NCBI GenBank assembly: GCA_944548615.1
Contig: OX155976.1
Coordinates: forward strand, 1,342,596-1,406,595
Direction of reading: 5' to 3'
Length of the DNA: 64,000 bases
Source of the DNA: Micropterix aruncella
Lineage: Eukaryota > Arthropoda > Insecta > Lepidoptera > Micropterigidae
The translations under genes and the position numbers were made by a program. This document shows positions 47,151 through 58,413 of this stretch, one piece after another. The notes under the pieces were generated by a model. It saw nothing but the letters and a program-made list of their open reading frames with translations, searched no databases and was not told the DNA's origin. Numbering within the stretch: position 1 is the stretch's first letter; each line of letters opens with the position of its first letter.

Positions 47151-47880
47151 CATGCCTACCTAGAAGATGGTGCCAATAGGCAACAAGGTGGGTTCCACCA
47201 AAAGGCATACGCCTTGTCGGAGCTAACGGGCCCATGATGAGTTGGCCACGATGACCCATGTGTTCAGGGTCGGTCACTTTCACGGGTCAACACCCATCCG
47301 ACGGCCTCCACGCACGGGGTGCGAACCTGGGTAGGACTCTGGGGGGCGAAACCAGTTTCCCCTGGGAATCAAACCCCTGGCGCTCCTGGACGGTCTGCGC
47401 ACCGTGCGGCGCAAGCCAATCGATTGTGCACTCCGACTAACAGTCGGGGGAGTCTGGAAACTGTATTGTTTCCTATAGAGCGGGGGTGGTTGCGTACCTT
47501 ACGGCGACTGCTCTTGAAATGACCACTGGCCATCCGATCCCGGTTCAGAGCCGGGCAAAGGCCGCCTTGGTCCGCGATAGATTCGGTATACACCGTTTCA
47601 CCGCTTCGTAAGGGAGAGGCCCGCGCAAGCGACCTCGAACTCGGAACCAATCGAGAGACCGGAGAAATCTGGTCACAATTGGAAGTAAGGGCGCGAGTGT
47701 CTCGAGCCGCCGGGAAGTAGTTCCTGGCTATCTCGCGGTAAGGAGTTGGTCTCTTACGGGTTGTGGCGTAGCTAGACGTCGGATTGTTATGTCCAAAGTC
47801 TTCTACGCTCACTGCAGGTCGATAGAACGACTAATCGTTAAAACGTCCTGTGGTGACGGGCTTGCCCGTTGTAGTTGACA
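47031..47880 (+). mobile_element. Repeat family R with 5S head, longest copy
   Basis: The 5S-like head is followed by GGAGCTAACGGGCCCATGAT and the same body as 18678-19350, ending GTAGTTGACAACT. A pol III-type head plus A-rich tails in other copies (17430-17450, 27355-27370) suggests a 5S-derived SINE-like retroposon. It is unusually long and has no ORF. Confidence 0.65.
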
Positions 47881-47959
47881 ACTCAATATATGCCTTGTGG
47901 GTAAAAAAAAAGCTGGAGTTGATAGGTTTTATCATTGTATTTTGATAAGTTTATACTGA

Positions 47960-48240
47960 CAAAGTTTGACGGCCACCCGGACCGATCGCATAGTAGATGC
48001 CTGATATTACAACTTCCGGGTTCGATTTCCGGCTGGGTCAATATTTTCCTCTGGGATAAAATTAACGGAATTGCATTTTCAAATCTGTAGATGGAATGCA
48101 AAAGCGAGACACACATTTACACACATAAATGTACATAAAAATACTTCATATTAGGGTTGGTTGTAAGAGATTTTCTTGGGATAATAAATCTACCAATTTT
48201 GAAACTTCGCAATAAAGAGTAGAAACAAAGAAACAAACAT
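47960..48240 (+). mobile_element. SINE, full-length but diverged
   Basis: Degenerate A box region (ATCGCATAGTAGATG), B-box-like GGTTCGATTTCC, GGCTGGGTCAATATTTTCCT, GGGTTGGTTGTAAGAGATT and tail AATAAAGAGTAGAAACAAAG. Confidence 0.8.
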
Positions 48241-48539
48241 CATGTTGGAAAAAAACAGACTATATATAGCTTGAGGACAGTATATGTAGGTCAATAAAAA
48301 TACTGCGAAAATCAAAATCTACAAAGCAAGGTTCTAATATAACAATTGATTGTTAGGCAAAATCATTTTTGATCGTGGCATCAATTTATTGAATTCTTTG
48401 TAAAGAAAAACGACGTAATCTTTCCGGTTAACATTTAATTTTTGCTTGTACGGTTTTTGGTCAGTATGCAGGTTAATTTTACAAATTTGTCGAATCATTT
48501 ACCGTTCCATGAAAACAAAACTATGATATGATTTTATTG
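48241..48539. other. AT-rich unassigned sequence
   Basis: Nothing recognised. Confidence 0.4.
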
Positions 48540-48895
48540 ATGTTTATTATTTTTATTGAACAAAATTTGATTTGATTGATTTGTATTTGAATTGATTTGA
48601 TTGGAATTAATTTTATTTGAAATTGATTTGATTGAATTTGATTGATTGATTGATTAGTTAGTTAGTTAACGTGTCCTGGCCAGGTTAGGACACGTCTCTC
48701 CAAAAATTGCGGCCTGGGTGGTCTTGTTGTTCGTCTGTTGTAGGTCCTGGTGTGTAATTGGGATTGACATATACATCCTGCAGAGTTCTGCAGTCGTATG
48801 TTAGATTTGATTGATTGATTTAAATTGATTGATTGATTGAAATTGAAAAATTGATTGAATTTGATTTGATTTAAAAAAATTGAATTGATTTGATT
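48540..48895. repeat. (TTGAT)n/(TGAT)n region with a 140 bp insert
   Basis: Degenerate TTGATTTGA units on both sides of about 48669-48806. The insert starts with a 9 bp hairpin (ACGTGTCCT 48669-48677 / AGGACACGT 48687-48695). Confidence 0.8.
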
Positions 48896-49343
48896 GAACA
48901 AAACCATGAGATGGTTTAAAAAAAAAAAAAAAAATATTATTCTAGAAATATACAACTGTTTAAATACATAGAAAATATATACAGTACATACAACATTTTG
49001 AAATTTCAGTTTCATGAACAAATGTAATTACATGTTTCCACTAAAATATTATTTAAAAAAATATATAAACAAAATAGAGTAGGGGGAAGGGAGGAGTAAT
49101 AATAAGTAAATAAAAGGGAATGAGCATTATAATCACCCTTCAATCTGTCCAATAACTATAAATCATATATCAGTTGACAGGTCTATATGTAAAATATTTA
49201 ATAACCCTGAGAAATTTAGCCAAGGGCATGAAACTCACGACGGCATATTTTCAACCCTAGAAAATTTCTTTGTAAGGGGTGTTAGTGCACTCGTACTAAT
49301 GTATTATTGTGGATTATTCAATGAAGGCGACTTTTTTCGCATA
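48896..49343. other. AT-rich unassigned sequence
   Basis: Poly-A run at 48919-48934. No gene seen. Confidence 0.4.
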
Positions 49344-50550
49344 TCCTACTACTATTATAAACGCGAAAGTTTGTAAGAATGGATGTGAAGAATGGATGTG
49401 AAGAAGAATGGATTTTCAATGGCCTTCATAGCCTCCGAAGGTTACAGAGATTCCTTCCAGCAGCAACTAAGCAAACTATAGTAAGAACACTGCTACTTCC
49501 AATTCTAGACTATGCTGATGTCGGTACTATCGATATTAAAGAGAAGATACTGGATAAATTCGAACGGCTACAAAATATCTGCATACGATATATATTCGAC
49601 TTGCGTAAATTTGATCACGTAAGCGAATATCGCGATGGACTTCACTGGCTTCGAATTCGTGAGCGCAGAAATCTGCATGCCCTTTCACTCCTTTATAAAG
49701 TCCTAAATAGTCCCATAGCACCTCCTTACCTTAAAGACCTCTTTCTCCCGTTAGGAAGTCATGGTGTTCCACTCAGGTCAAGTCAGGACAACACCATAGC
49801 AATTCCACTACATCAGTCTTCTTTTTTCACTAACTCATTTAGCGTCCATTCTGCTCGACTTTGGAACCAGCTTCCGCATGCTATTCGTCATGCAACATCG
49901 TTGCCGTGTTTCAAGGCGTTACTGAAAAAACATTTTCTCCCTCAAAATATCAACTAAGAACCAATCCTCCCCCTATCCCCTCCCCCCTTCCCCCTTTCGT
50001 TGGGTTGCTGACTGGATAGAAGCATAAGAACTTTGTAATATCTATCATTTTATATAAGCAGTTATTTTTATTATTATTTATCTGTACTTTCTATGTATTT
50101 ATTATTATAATATACATATATTATATTATAAATTATATTTTTTATGTATGTATGTATATTTGAATGTATGTATATGTATATTTATGTGTATATGTTTATG
50201 TATGTGAGCTGTATTGATACTTTTATTTAATATTACACGGTTGGCTGTAAGAAATCGCGAAACGATAAGCCCGCCGTTTGTACTAAGATAAAGAAGAATT
50301 TAGGTTTTCTTTACCCATGTAATTATTTTTGTTAGTACAATAAAGGTATTTTTCATTTCATTTCATTTCATTTCATGTTTGTTACTCTTTCACGCAAAAA
50401 CTACGGAATGGATTTTGATGAAACTTTACAATAATATAGCTTACACATCAGAATAACACATAGGCTATAATTTATAAAGATATATAGTTTTCTATCATCA
50501 TTATCACAATTTTCCATCACCACGCGGGTGAAACCGCGGGGCGCAGCTAG
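49344..50550 (+). mobile_element. Helitron family 2 copy carrying a LINE insertion
   Basis: A|TCCTACTACTATTATAAACG at 49344 and GGTGAAACCGCGGGGCGCAG ending CTAG|T at 50550. Helitron text is interrupted after TTTGTAAGAATGGATG (about 49386) and resumes at ATGTTTGTTACTCTTTCACG (about 50375), matching the uninterrupted copy at 389-611. Confidence 0.88.
49390..50376 (+). pseudogene. LINE ORF2 C-terminus plus 3' UTR, 5'-truncated
   Basis: Encodes the last ~185 residues of a LINE ORF2: NGLHSLRRLQRFLPAATKQT, LLLPILDYADVG, LQNICIRYIFDLRKFDHVSE, LHWLRIRERRNLHALSLLYK and SARLWNQLPHAIRHATSLPC, ending at 49957. No RT core. The 3' UTR has GGTTGGCTGTAAGAAATCGC and GATAAGCCCGCCGTTTGTAC and ends in (TTTCA)n at 50357-50376. 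The C-terminal frame is open, so the insertion is fairly young. Confidence 0.85.
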
Positions 50551-51015
50551 TAATTACATACTTACATAAATAGGGTTATCGGTCGTCCGCGAAATGTCAC
50601 AACGGAAAAACCAATGATCGGTGGTATTAGCATTCCAGCGGTTATTAGAACGACTCACTATTATGAGTTATAACCTCTTAAATATGATTAATTACCTGAT
50701 ATACCAATGCTAGTTTTTTGTCAAATTCGCACATTGTATTATCGGCTGCATTGCAACCCTCCCTTTGTATTTTAGGAACGGTAGATTCCTCTCCCCACCT
50801 CCACTTCACCCTGCATTAAGTCTATACGTAATTTCTTTCGCGTAGCTTCTAACACGTTCAGGTGTGTTTTGTGTTGAATGTGAACTGCATTTATATTTCA
50901 TCGTATAAATTAAAAACATTGAATTTATTTTAATTACAAACGACTTTCATTTAATAACCAAACGAAACTCAAACTGTACATTATGCGGCCAATATTATAG
51001 ATTTCAATGAATCGG
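50551..51015. other. Unassigned sequence
   Basis: No gene or named repeat. Confidence 0.35.
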
Positions 51016-51725
51016 ATTTTTTTTTTTTTTTGGTAGTAGTCTTTATTCATAAAAAAAGATACAAATTACATGTTACAGTTCCCCACTAAGGCTAGTGCCT
51101 TTTCAGTGGGTAACTAACAATAATGTGTTTATATCTGACTTATATTATCTATTACCTATTATACTTTTATTAACTATTATAACTTTCTACGTTAAGTGAT
51201 GCATTGACTTCCTAACCTAACCTAATCTAACCTATATCTCCTATCATAACTAGCTGAATATACACTTATAAATATGCTTTTCCACTAAATTGATATGCCT
51301 ACTTACTAATCTAACCTAACCTATACTAATTATCCTTGTATACTTACTTTGTTTACAATTACAATAACAAATGATTACACTAATAAAATGATTCATACTA
51401 GATATCTATACTTATGCCCTAACCTAACCTAACTTATCTTAATTAGCTTGGTTTACCATAATTATTCTACTTGATGTTAATGCTAATTTAGTCTAATAGA
51501 ATTTTTACTTGTCACAGTTATGCTACTGCTTTTACATATTTATGCTAATTTACACTAATATAGTTTTTAATTTCTCTGTTATAGTATTTATATTACATAA
51601 TATTTAAATTATTTCAATTAGCTCGCCTGGGTAAGTCATTATTTAGAAGGTTGATTAGGATTAATAAACGCTTATGAAAAGTTACAATCAAATAAATTTT
51701 AGGTAGTGCGTAGTTCACCGGGTCA
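51016..51725 (-). mobile_element. Probable retroposon 3' region (poly-T start) with hairpin
   Basis: A 14-T run at 51018-51031 reads as a poly-A tail on the minus strand. Next to it is a hairpin: CCCACT-AAGGC-TAGT-GCCTT-TTC-AGTGGG (51083-51111). Three short CCTAACCTAACCTA runs follow (51214, 51313, 51419). The right edge GGGTCATCTAGT (51719-51730) resembles a Helitron end. Class uncertain. Confidence 0.45.
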
Positions 51726-52274
51726 TCTAGTATCTAAATAAAATTATTAAGTGTTGTTTTAATTTAATAATTTATTTTACAAATTATGACATATTTTTTT
51801 ATTTATCACATCATGTTATTTAAAAAGATATAGCCCAAAATAAACCTACTTTTCTAAGGCGACACCCCATCAGTTGTGTGCCAGACAAGCCACTTCAGTA
51901 GCTAAAGGCCTTGATTATATAGGGTATTAAATTGATCAATGATATAATAGGTTTTGGCAACCATTCCGTGCCGGCGACATACAGGTGGCGCTGATAGCAT
52001 TGCCCGGCGAAAATACTATCAATTTATTTGGTCACGACTGAAAGGTTTTCTTATAAAATTACTGATTGACTATAAAAATCCATTATTTAACTAATGATAA
52101 AAATAATAATATTTAATTATTTGTCCTATCTATCGCATTTTTATTAAGGCTGATTGCATCACAGAAATAATACGGTGATATTAGAATGCCAAATATTATA
52201 CTTTCTGGGCATTAAAGCGCCAAATTGTTATGAATTGGAACCATTGACATGCAGAAGTGCTATGTTATTATATT
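51726..52274. other. Unassigned AT-rich sequence
   Basis: Contains a copy of the short CCATTGATT-type hairpin near 51905-51950. No gene. Confidence 0.4.
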
Positions 52275-53012
52275 ATACTAATATTATAAAGAGGTAAAGT
52301 TTGTGAGGTTGTAGGAAGTAATCTCTGGATCTACTGAACAATTTTGAAAATTCTTTTACCAATAGAAAGCCACGTTATTTCTGAGTGCCATAGGCTATAT
52401 ATTAATCCGAAAAATGAAAAGACTTTTTCGTGATAGTTGGATTTGCAAAGTAAGTCGGAGAAAAAACGGTCGAATGAAAATGTTTCTTACGAACGCTGCT
52501 TTAACGATGAGAGATATATGATTGAGTTCTAGAGAAAAGTTGTAGAGCTTGGTAATGCGTACAAAAAAGTCAGCAACAGCATATGTCTAAATTTTATATT
52601 TAAGTCACAAAAAGTAGTTTTTATATTTAAAAAATAATTTAAATCGTTAGGTCATGTTTATTGGTCATATTATCAACAATAATGAATTCATATCAAAATA
52701 GGTAAATGTATCGTCTCAAGTATTTAAAACAAAAGAATTTTCCCTTTTACTGCATATAATTTCCCTTTTAATGCATAACTGGATAAAGAGATAAGACACT
52801 CACAAATAAGACACTCAAAGCAGACACTCACAAATAACGGTAATATAGTCAAATTGGCATGCAAATACATACATACATAGCAGTAAAAATATAACCCTTC
52901 TTTTGGCAGTCAGGAAATAAATCATAGCACTCAGTACTAACCGAACCACACTCATAATTTCATCACAAGTTAAAAGTTTTACCGCCCAACGAAGTGGGCA
53001 CGAGTCAGCTAG
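52275..53012 (+). mobile_element. Helitron family 1, second copy
   Basis: Degenerate start TATTATACTAATATTATAAA, body TGTAGGAAGTAATCTCTGGA, end hairpin GCCCAACGAAGTGGGC and CAGCTAG at 53012 followed by T. Colinear with 8383-9135. Confidence 0.85.
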
Positions 53013-54275
53013 TTATTATATAAAGAGATAAGATACCGCATAGGCATGTTGAGAACGCCTTTGATCGGGCTACTAGCCCGATCAAAGGCCTGAATAAAAG
53101 AGAAGATTAATCAATGTTTTGGAGCCATGAGTGCCATCTAAAGTCGTAGCTGCCAAAACATTGTACGCCATTGAGTAATCTAATACCCATAAATCAATGG
53201 TAAAGGCACAGTATACTACCAAATAGTAGCATTACTCTCGATCTACAGGGCATTGCGGGAATTGGGTGGGAGGAATGTGGGCATTGGGGTACGTCCCGAC
53301 GAACGCCTTTGGTTAGCATTATGCGCAGGTAAAAGCTGGCGACCTTTTCGAACATTTGGATGTTTGCGTGGGCCGAGTAGCGGGACATCTGGTGGCTATA
53401 TCCAAGCCCTACGACTCGTGTCGTATTCGCTTTGATTTCAATTTTGTTTCAAGAGAAGCTACTATCTGGTATACTGTGGTAAAGGTTAGATCAGCCCAAT
53501 GGACCTCGTCGATGACTCTGCGGTATGGGCCGCTTCGAAATGCGCAAAAAAAAACGTTTCGACTGCTTTACAATACTGCTTAGCGCGTATTTTTTTGCGG
53601 TCAACGTACTTTCAAAATTCGATTGCTTTCTATGAAGCAACCGATTTCTCAGTTTGCAATATTGTAGTTCCGAGCGCGGTATGATCCAGCCGTTGCATAT
53701 TAAAATAAGGCTGTATTTTGTGGTTTGTCCGAAGTTTTGTATTCTACAATGAAGAGAACGATTAATATTGAAATGGCACGTGAGTTCACTAGCAAGGAGT
53801 TTGTTTCGCCATTTTATAAGCAGGTGAGTAGGTACAGTCAAGAAAAAAAATCAATCTTGTCACCCCAAGACTTTCCCGGCAAGTAGCCAGGAATTTATTT
53901 TATCTGAATATTTATTTGTCAAATAAAATCGATTAGCAGTTGGCGAAAAATCCTGTTAATATGCGACGCAAAGAAATGAAAATTTGAATTTCGAACGCGC
54001 GTCATCTCATTCAATTTACAAAATCAAATTGCAAACGCGGGTCTCCGTGAGCCTTCGAAGTTGGATTCCCAGGATACAAAGACATGGTGATCCGGTGCAA
54101 ACTCGAATGTTATATATTGCTCGAAAACAAGACTTTCCTAATGTGCCGTCCAGACTCACGGCAAGAAGCCTCGGCGAGAAGTTTCGCCGAGACTTCTCAG
54201 GAGAACAAGAAACATGTCCACACTCAAGATATTCTCACTCGTTTTCGTTCCTCTCTGGTATGGACGACATGACTG
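53013..54275. other. Unassigned sequence
   Basis: No convincing gene; frames are short and show no known domain. A perfect hairpin CTCGGCGA/TCGCCGAG lies at 54173-54194 and an inverted GATCGGGCTA/TAGCCCGATC at about 53072-53094. Confidence 0.4.
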
Positions 54276-54279
54276 TTAT

Positions 54280-54979
54280 GAGCCGTATTACAAAATAGCG
54301 TAGGTATTCTTTTAAAATGAGTTGAAAAAATGAACGCATTTTTTTTTGGATGTAACTATAAAAGATAGGATAAATAAATAAATAAATAACTATTCAACCC
54401 TGGGAGAAAAACCGCGGCACTGAGCGCTCTTCTCTTGCGCAAGCAAATATATACACAATTTCTAATTGTTTTTTGCAGTGTTTTCTCCTTTCTAATGACA
54501 ATAATTTATATTATGTCGTATTGCTAAAAGAGTGAACTTTAATATAGTATAAGTATTATATAAGAATCTTATTTTATTTCTGAGAAAATTAGAATGATAC
54601 AGGAAGATTTTTTTTTAATTTTGTGTAATTGTAAGTAATGTATACCTTGGATATGTGGTCAAAAAACGAAAAAATAAAGCCGTAGTGTACATCAAGAATA
54701 CATGACGGACATAAAAAAAATAGTATACGGTTTTCGTTGTAGTGATAGGAGCTCAAAGTTTGCCTTCCGAGCGTTTTACGAATAACGACTTTCGGAAAAT
54801 GGGCTGAATAAGTAAATAATATTCGTTACATCTAAAATTAAAGGCCGCTATGGTCAACATCAAGAAATGGTCCAGGTAATTCAGTAATTAAAGTTTGTAG
54901 AAATCTCTTTATTTCTTGGAATTAGAACGCCAAAAATCCACTTTTCTTGCCTTTCTGGAAAAAATATGTGAACGGGCTC
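54280..54979. mobile_element. TTAW-flanked MITE, second copy (inverted)
   Basis: Reverse complement of 2139-2854, 700 bp. Termini GAGCCGTATTACA and (reversed) GAGCCCGTTCACA. TTAT flanks both ends (54276-54279, 54980-54983). Confidence 0.85.
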
Positions 54980-55140
54980 TTATGAAAGACATTCAAATTG
55001 CAGCAGGTTTGGCCTTATGTGCCATTGCATATTGTAACTACGTAAATGTTGTAACCAAATATACAATAATTAACAAAAAAAAAATAATACGACAAATAAA
55101 CATGAGCTCCAAGCACCCAAGCCAAATATAACTATTTTAA

Positions 55141-55248
55141 AAAGGAATGTTATACAACTCAATAAAAATATATAAACACCTACCTTCAAATATTAAAAAG
55201 TTGAAAGTAAAAGGGTTTACTACAGCATTGAAGAAATGTCTTATCTAA
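55141..55248 (+). pseudogene. LINE ORF2 extreme C-terminus
   Basis: Reads GMLYNSIKIYKHLPSNIKKL and KVKGFTTALKKCLI then stop, the last block of LINE ORF2 (compare LYNILT...FRRVVATWLL at the right end). Nothing upstream matches. Confidence 0.6.
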
Positions 55249-56089
55249 GAAAGCTTTTACACGTTAACTAAATATTTCTCCTAACACAATATTGTGGGCA
55301 TGCATTTTAGAATGTGGGCATGGGAAGATTACACATTTTGAATTATATACATTTCCTTTTTATATGCGGATTTTTGATTACTCCTTGATTATTTTTATTA
55401 CTCCTTTATTATTTTTTTATTATTGGTGAATTATTTTTATTTAATATTTCTACTGTTTGTGCTACTTTTTTAATCCTTTCTGTTTTGATTATTTCATGTT
55501 GTATATTTTTTAAATATTATTTCAGGCCATTCAATGAATTAAGAATGTTTAATATCGAAAAATTGTTAGTATTTTGATTTTTTGTGATTTAAATTTATTG
55601 TAATTAATGTCATTTTTGCTTTATTTGTAATTATGGTCAATGATTTTAATTAATTGGTTATTACTAAACTTAGGAAATAAGTGAAATTGTCAGTCTGTTG
55701 CGATAACAGGGAATTATGAGAGAAATAATCTACAGCATTATCACCATAAATGTGACACCATAATTCAGACAATAAATATATTTCATTTTGATGACGCAAA
55801 TTCATCGAACTACAACGAAGTTCGTGATTTATTTTGTCGTTATAACTATAATCATGTATTGATAAGTACATAAATATTATATATCTTACTCTTCCAGTTT
55901 TAGCATGCAAAAACAATTGGATGAACTAGTTGCTGAACCAAGTGGAGATTTTTTAAAGTTCAGCAGGATGCCAACGACTGATTTTGAAAATAACAAGATT
56001 TTTATTGAAATTAAAAGAACTTTCATTCCAATTCGTTATTTTACATTTTCAAAACGAAACAGAAAATTTTGTCGTAATAGGACAAAATA
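55249..56089. other. AT-rich sequence
   Basis: No gene supported. The short frame at 55905-56090 (MQKQLDELVAEPSGDF) has no recognisable domain. Confidence 0.4.
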
Positions 56090-56730
56090 AACGTCCACTT
56101 TTCGACACTCACTAATCGGCACTAGTGTTCTCTTTTCTCGCTCGAGAAACCATTTGTCGCGGGTAAAAATACCGACAACGAACGGAGAACAGGCGAGAGC
56201 GAGAACGAGACGGCGAGAGTCTCACATTCCCATTCACGTTTCTCGGGTGTTCTCGGAGTTTCTCGGCAAGAGTCTGGATGGCTCTTAATATGTCTACTTC
56301 TGGTGGGGTCCCACGGCCTGTTAGCTGACAGGTCGCGCCAAACGTTGCCATGCTTGTCGAGGGTTGACGAGGCTGGAGCCGGGCGTTCCCACGGCGCGAC
56401 GCCGCAGCGCGCGGGGCGTGTGTCGGCCAGATGCGGAATATCTTTCGTTCGACCACTTCATTATGTGCCCGCAGATATGTACTGCCGTAAACGAATGGAA
56501 TTGTGAATTGATGGGGGATGAATGAGTGAGACCGACGCACGTGCCCAAGGCCGTCGTTGGGACGGGCGCCCTTTCACCGCGCCGCGCCGCGCCTTTGAAC
56601 TTACCGACTACCGATGGCTCGGACAACCAGCCACACACCAGCGCAAGCGCGACGGTTCCCACGACCTGCAGGCTTGGCGCGGCGTAGTTTGACCTGCGAG
56701 ATAGCGCGCCTTGGAAACGCGGCTTAATTC
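56090..56730. other. CpG-rich island
   Basis: Abrupt GC/CpG-rich block in AT-rich surroundings (CGCGACGCCGCAGCGCGCGG, CCGCGCCGCGCCGCGCC). The minus strand has a good donor-like GGTAAGT at about 56600-56606. No ATG-started exon with a recognisable product could be supported, so it is recorded as an island only. Confidence 0.6.
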
Positions 56731-56772
56731 GGTGTACTTTTTTTGTAAACGTAATAATAGCACAATAGACGA

Positions 56773-57051
56773 TGGTCCGGTGGCATAGTCGTTAGGTCGC
56801 CTGATCTTACATTGTAACGTCCCGGGTTCGATTCCCGGCTGGGTCCCCATTTTCCGTTGGGATAAAATTACCGGAATTGCATTTTCAATTCGGTCGATCG
56901 AATGCAAAACAAGACACACCCTCACACATGTTTCACCTACACATACATATAAACACGTCATAGTAGGGTTGGCTGTAAGAGACTGTCGTATGACAATAAA
57001 CCCCGCCCATTATGATATTTCGCAATAAAGAGTATCAACAAACAAACAAAC
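56773..57051 (+). mobile_element. tRNA-derived SINE, most complete copy
   Basis: A box TGGCATAGTCG 56781-56791, B box GGTTCGATTCC 56825-56835, body GGGATAAAATTACCGGAATT, ACACATACATATAAACACG, and a LINE-like 3' end GGGTTGGCTGTAAGAGACTG with AATAAACCCCGCCCATTATG, closing CAACAAACAAACAAACC. About 279 bp; pol III driven. Confidence 0.92.
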
Positions 57052-57099
57052 CATGGATATCTACTTGATCATTAAGGATATCTACTTGACTCGTAGGTA

Positions 57100-58413
57100 G
57101 ATGTTGCTTATCTTGAAATCTTGAAGTCTTCCATTCAGTTAGAATCGCTTATTACTTACGGCATAATTGGATGGGGTGGATGTGGTAAAACCCTGCTAGA
57201 GCCGTTGCAAGTTGCGCAGAAATTTATATTAAAAATTATTCTACGTAGACCATACCGCCATCCCACTAATGAACTTTATAAGGAAGCTAAAGTTCTTGAT
57301 TGTAGGAAACTTTTTCTAAAAACTTCCCTCTTAAGGCTATTTTTGGACAATAACTCAAATTTAGGAATAATTCAGAACCGGCGACCAACGAGACAAGTTT
57401 TAGAAAATAGCTTAATAATACCCAGAAGGAAAACATCATTTGGACAAAAACATTACTCTTTCATTGCGCCGAGATTTTACAATCTGATCAATATAGAAAT
57501 AAAAATGAATTTGACATTTAGGGAATTCAAAAATAAATTAAAGAAATGGTTATCGAATCATGACAGACTAACCATACATCAAATGTTAGAAATAATAATA
57601 TAATAAAACTTAGGTGCACAAATTATTAACATATTATTAAACATATATGTTAAGTATATTTTAACATTCAACTAACTACCAAAAATTATTTGACTTTGAC
57701 AATGAATTATACTTTTTAGACAAGGTATTTTTATACCCCTCGAATGTGAGGCTACCAATTCTGGTTGCCTACGGCAAAATGTATACAAAATGTATATAAA
57801 TTTATATAAATGTAAATATAAATGTAAATGTGCGCCGCTCTATAGTAATCCGCTCTATAGTAATGCTATAGCTCTATAGTAGACCCCGCTCTATGTAAAT
57901 GTAAATATAAATTTATATACATTTTGCCGTAGACAACCCGAGCTAATCGCCATTCATTTGAGGGGTTAAATCCTATATTTTAACATATATTAAATATTAA
58001 TGACTGTGTCTTTCTTTTCTCACATATAACTTTATTTATATTATTTAATCGAATTTTATATTATATTTATTGCCGATTAAATAATGGAATTGCATTTTAT
58101 TTATTATATTATCTTTTATTTTTTTTTTATTTTTTTTATTATTATTATTATTTTTTTATTTTATTCTGAAGAGCACATTTTAGGGCAATTTAGTGTCATT
58201 AGCTTTTTACTAAAACTTGTACATTTGTAAGCAACCAAGAAATCAAGCAAACTTGATTGTAATATTGGAGTCCTGTCCACCCTAGAACGGGCTAGTCCCA
58301 GTTGGGTGACAGAAACAAATAAGCAAAAGGTTAAGGTTTGACATTCGGTTCCTGTTATTTTTGTAAGCTAATCAATGTTTTATAGTAATTAATTCTTAAA
58401 TAAATAAATAAAT
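57100..58413 (+). pseudogene. LINE ORF2 C-terminus and long 3' UTR
   Basis: 57121-57603 reads LITYGIIGWGGCGKTLLEPL, KIILRRPYRHPTNELYKEAK and TSFGQKHYSFIAPRFYNLIN up to a stop. It is the same clade as the right-end LINE (ITYGQIGWGGAAKSILDPAI) but a different family. The 3' UTR runs to an (AAAT)n tail at about 58396-58413. 5' truncated, no RT core. Confidence 0.8.

Noticed and set aside
48662..49021. 119-codon minus-strand frame
   Set aside because: Made largely of translated (TTGAT)n and poly-A/T sequence.
56112..56540. 142-codon minus-strand frame in the CpG island
   Set aside because: Starts at GTG, low-complexity Arg/Ser-rich, no domain.
56321..56662. Secreted-protein first exon in the CpG island
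   Set aside because: The supposed start codon is GTG on the minus strand and no in-frame ATG precedes the donor-like site.
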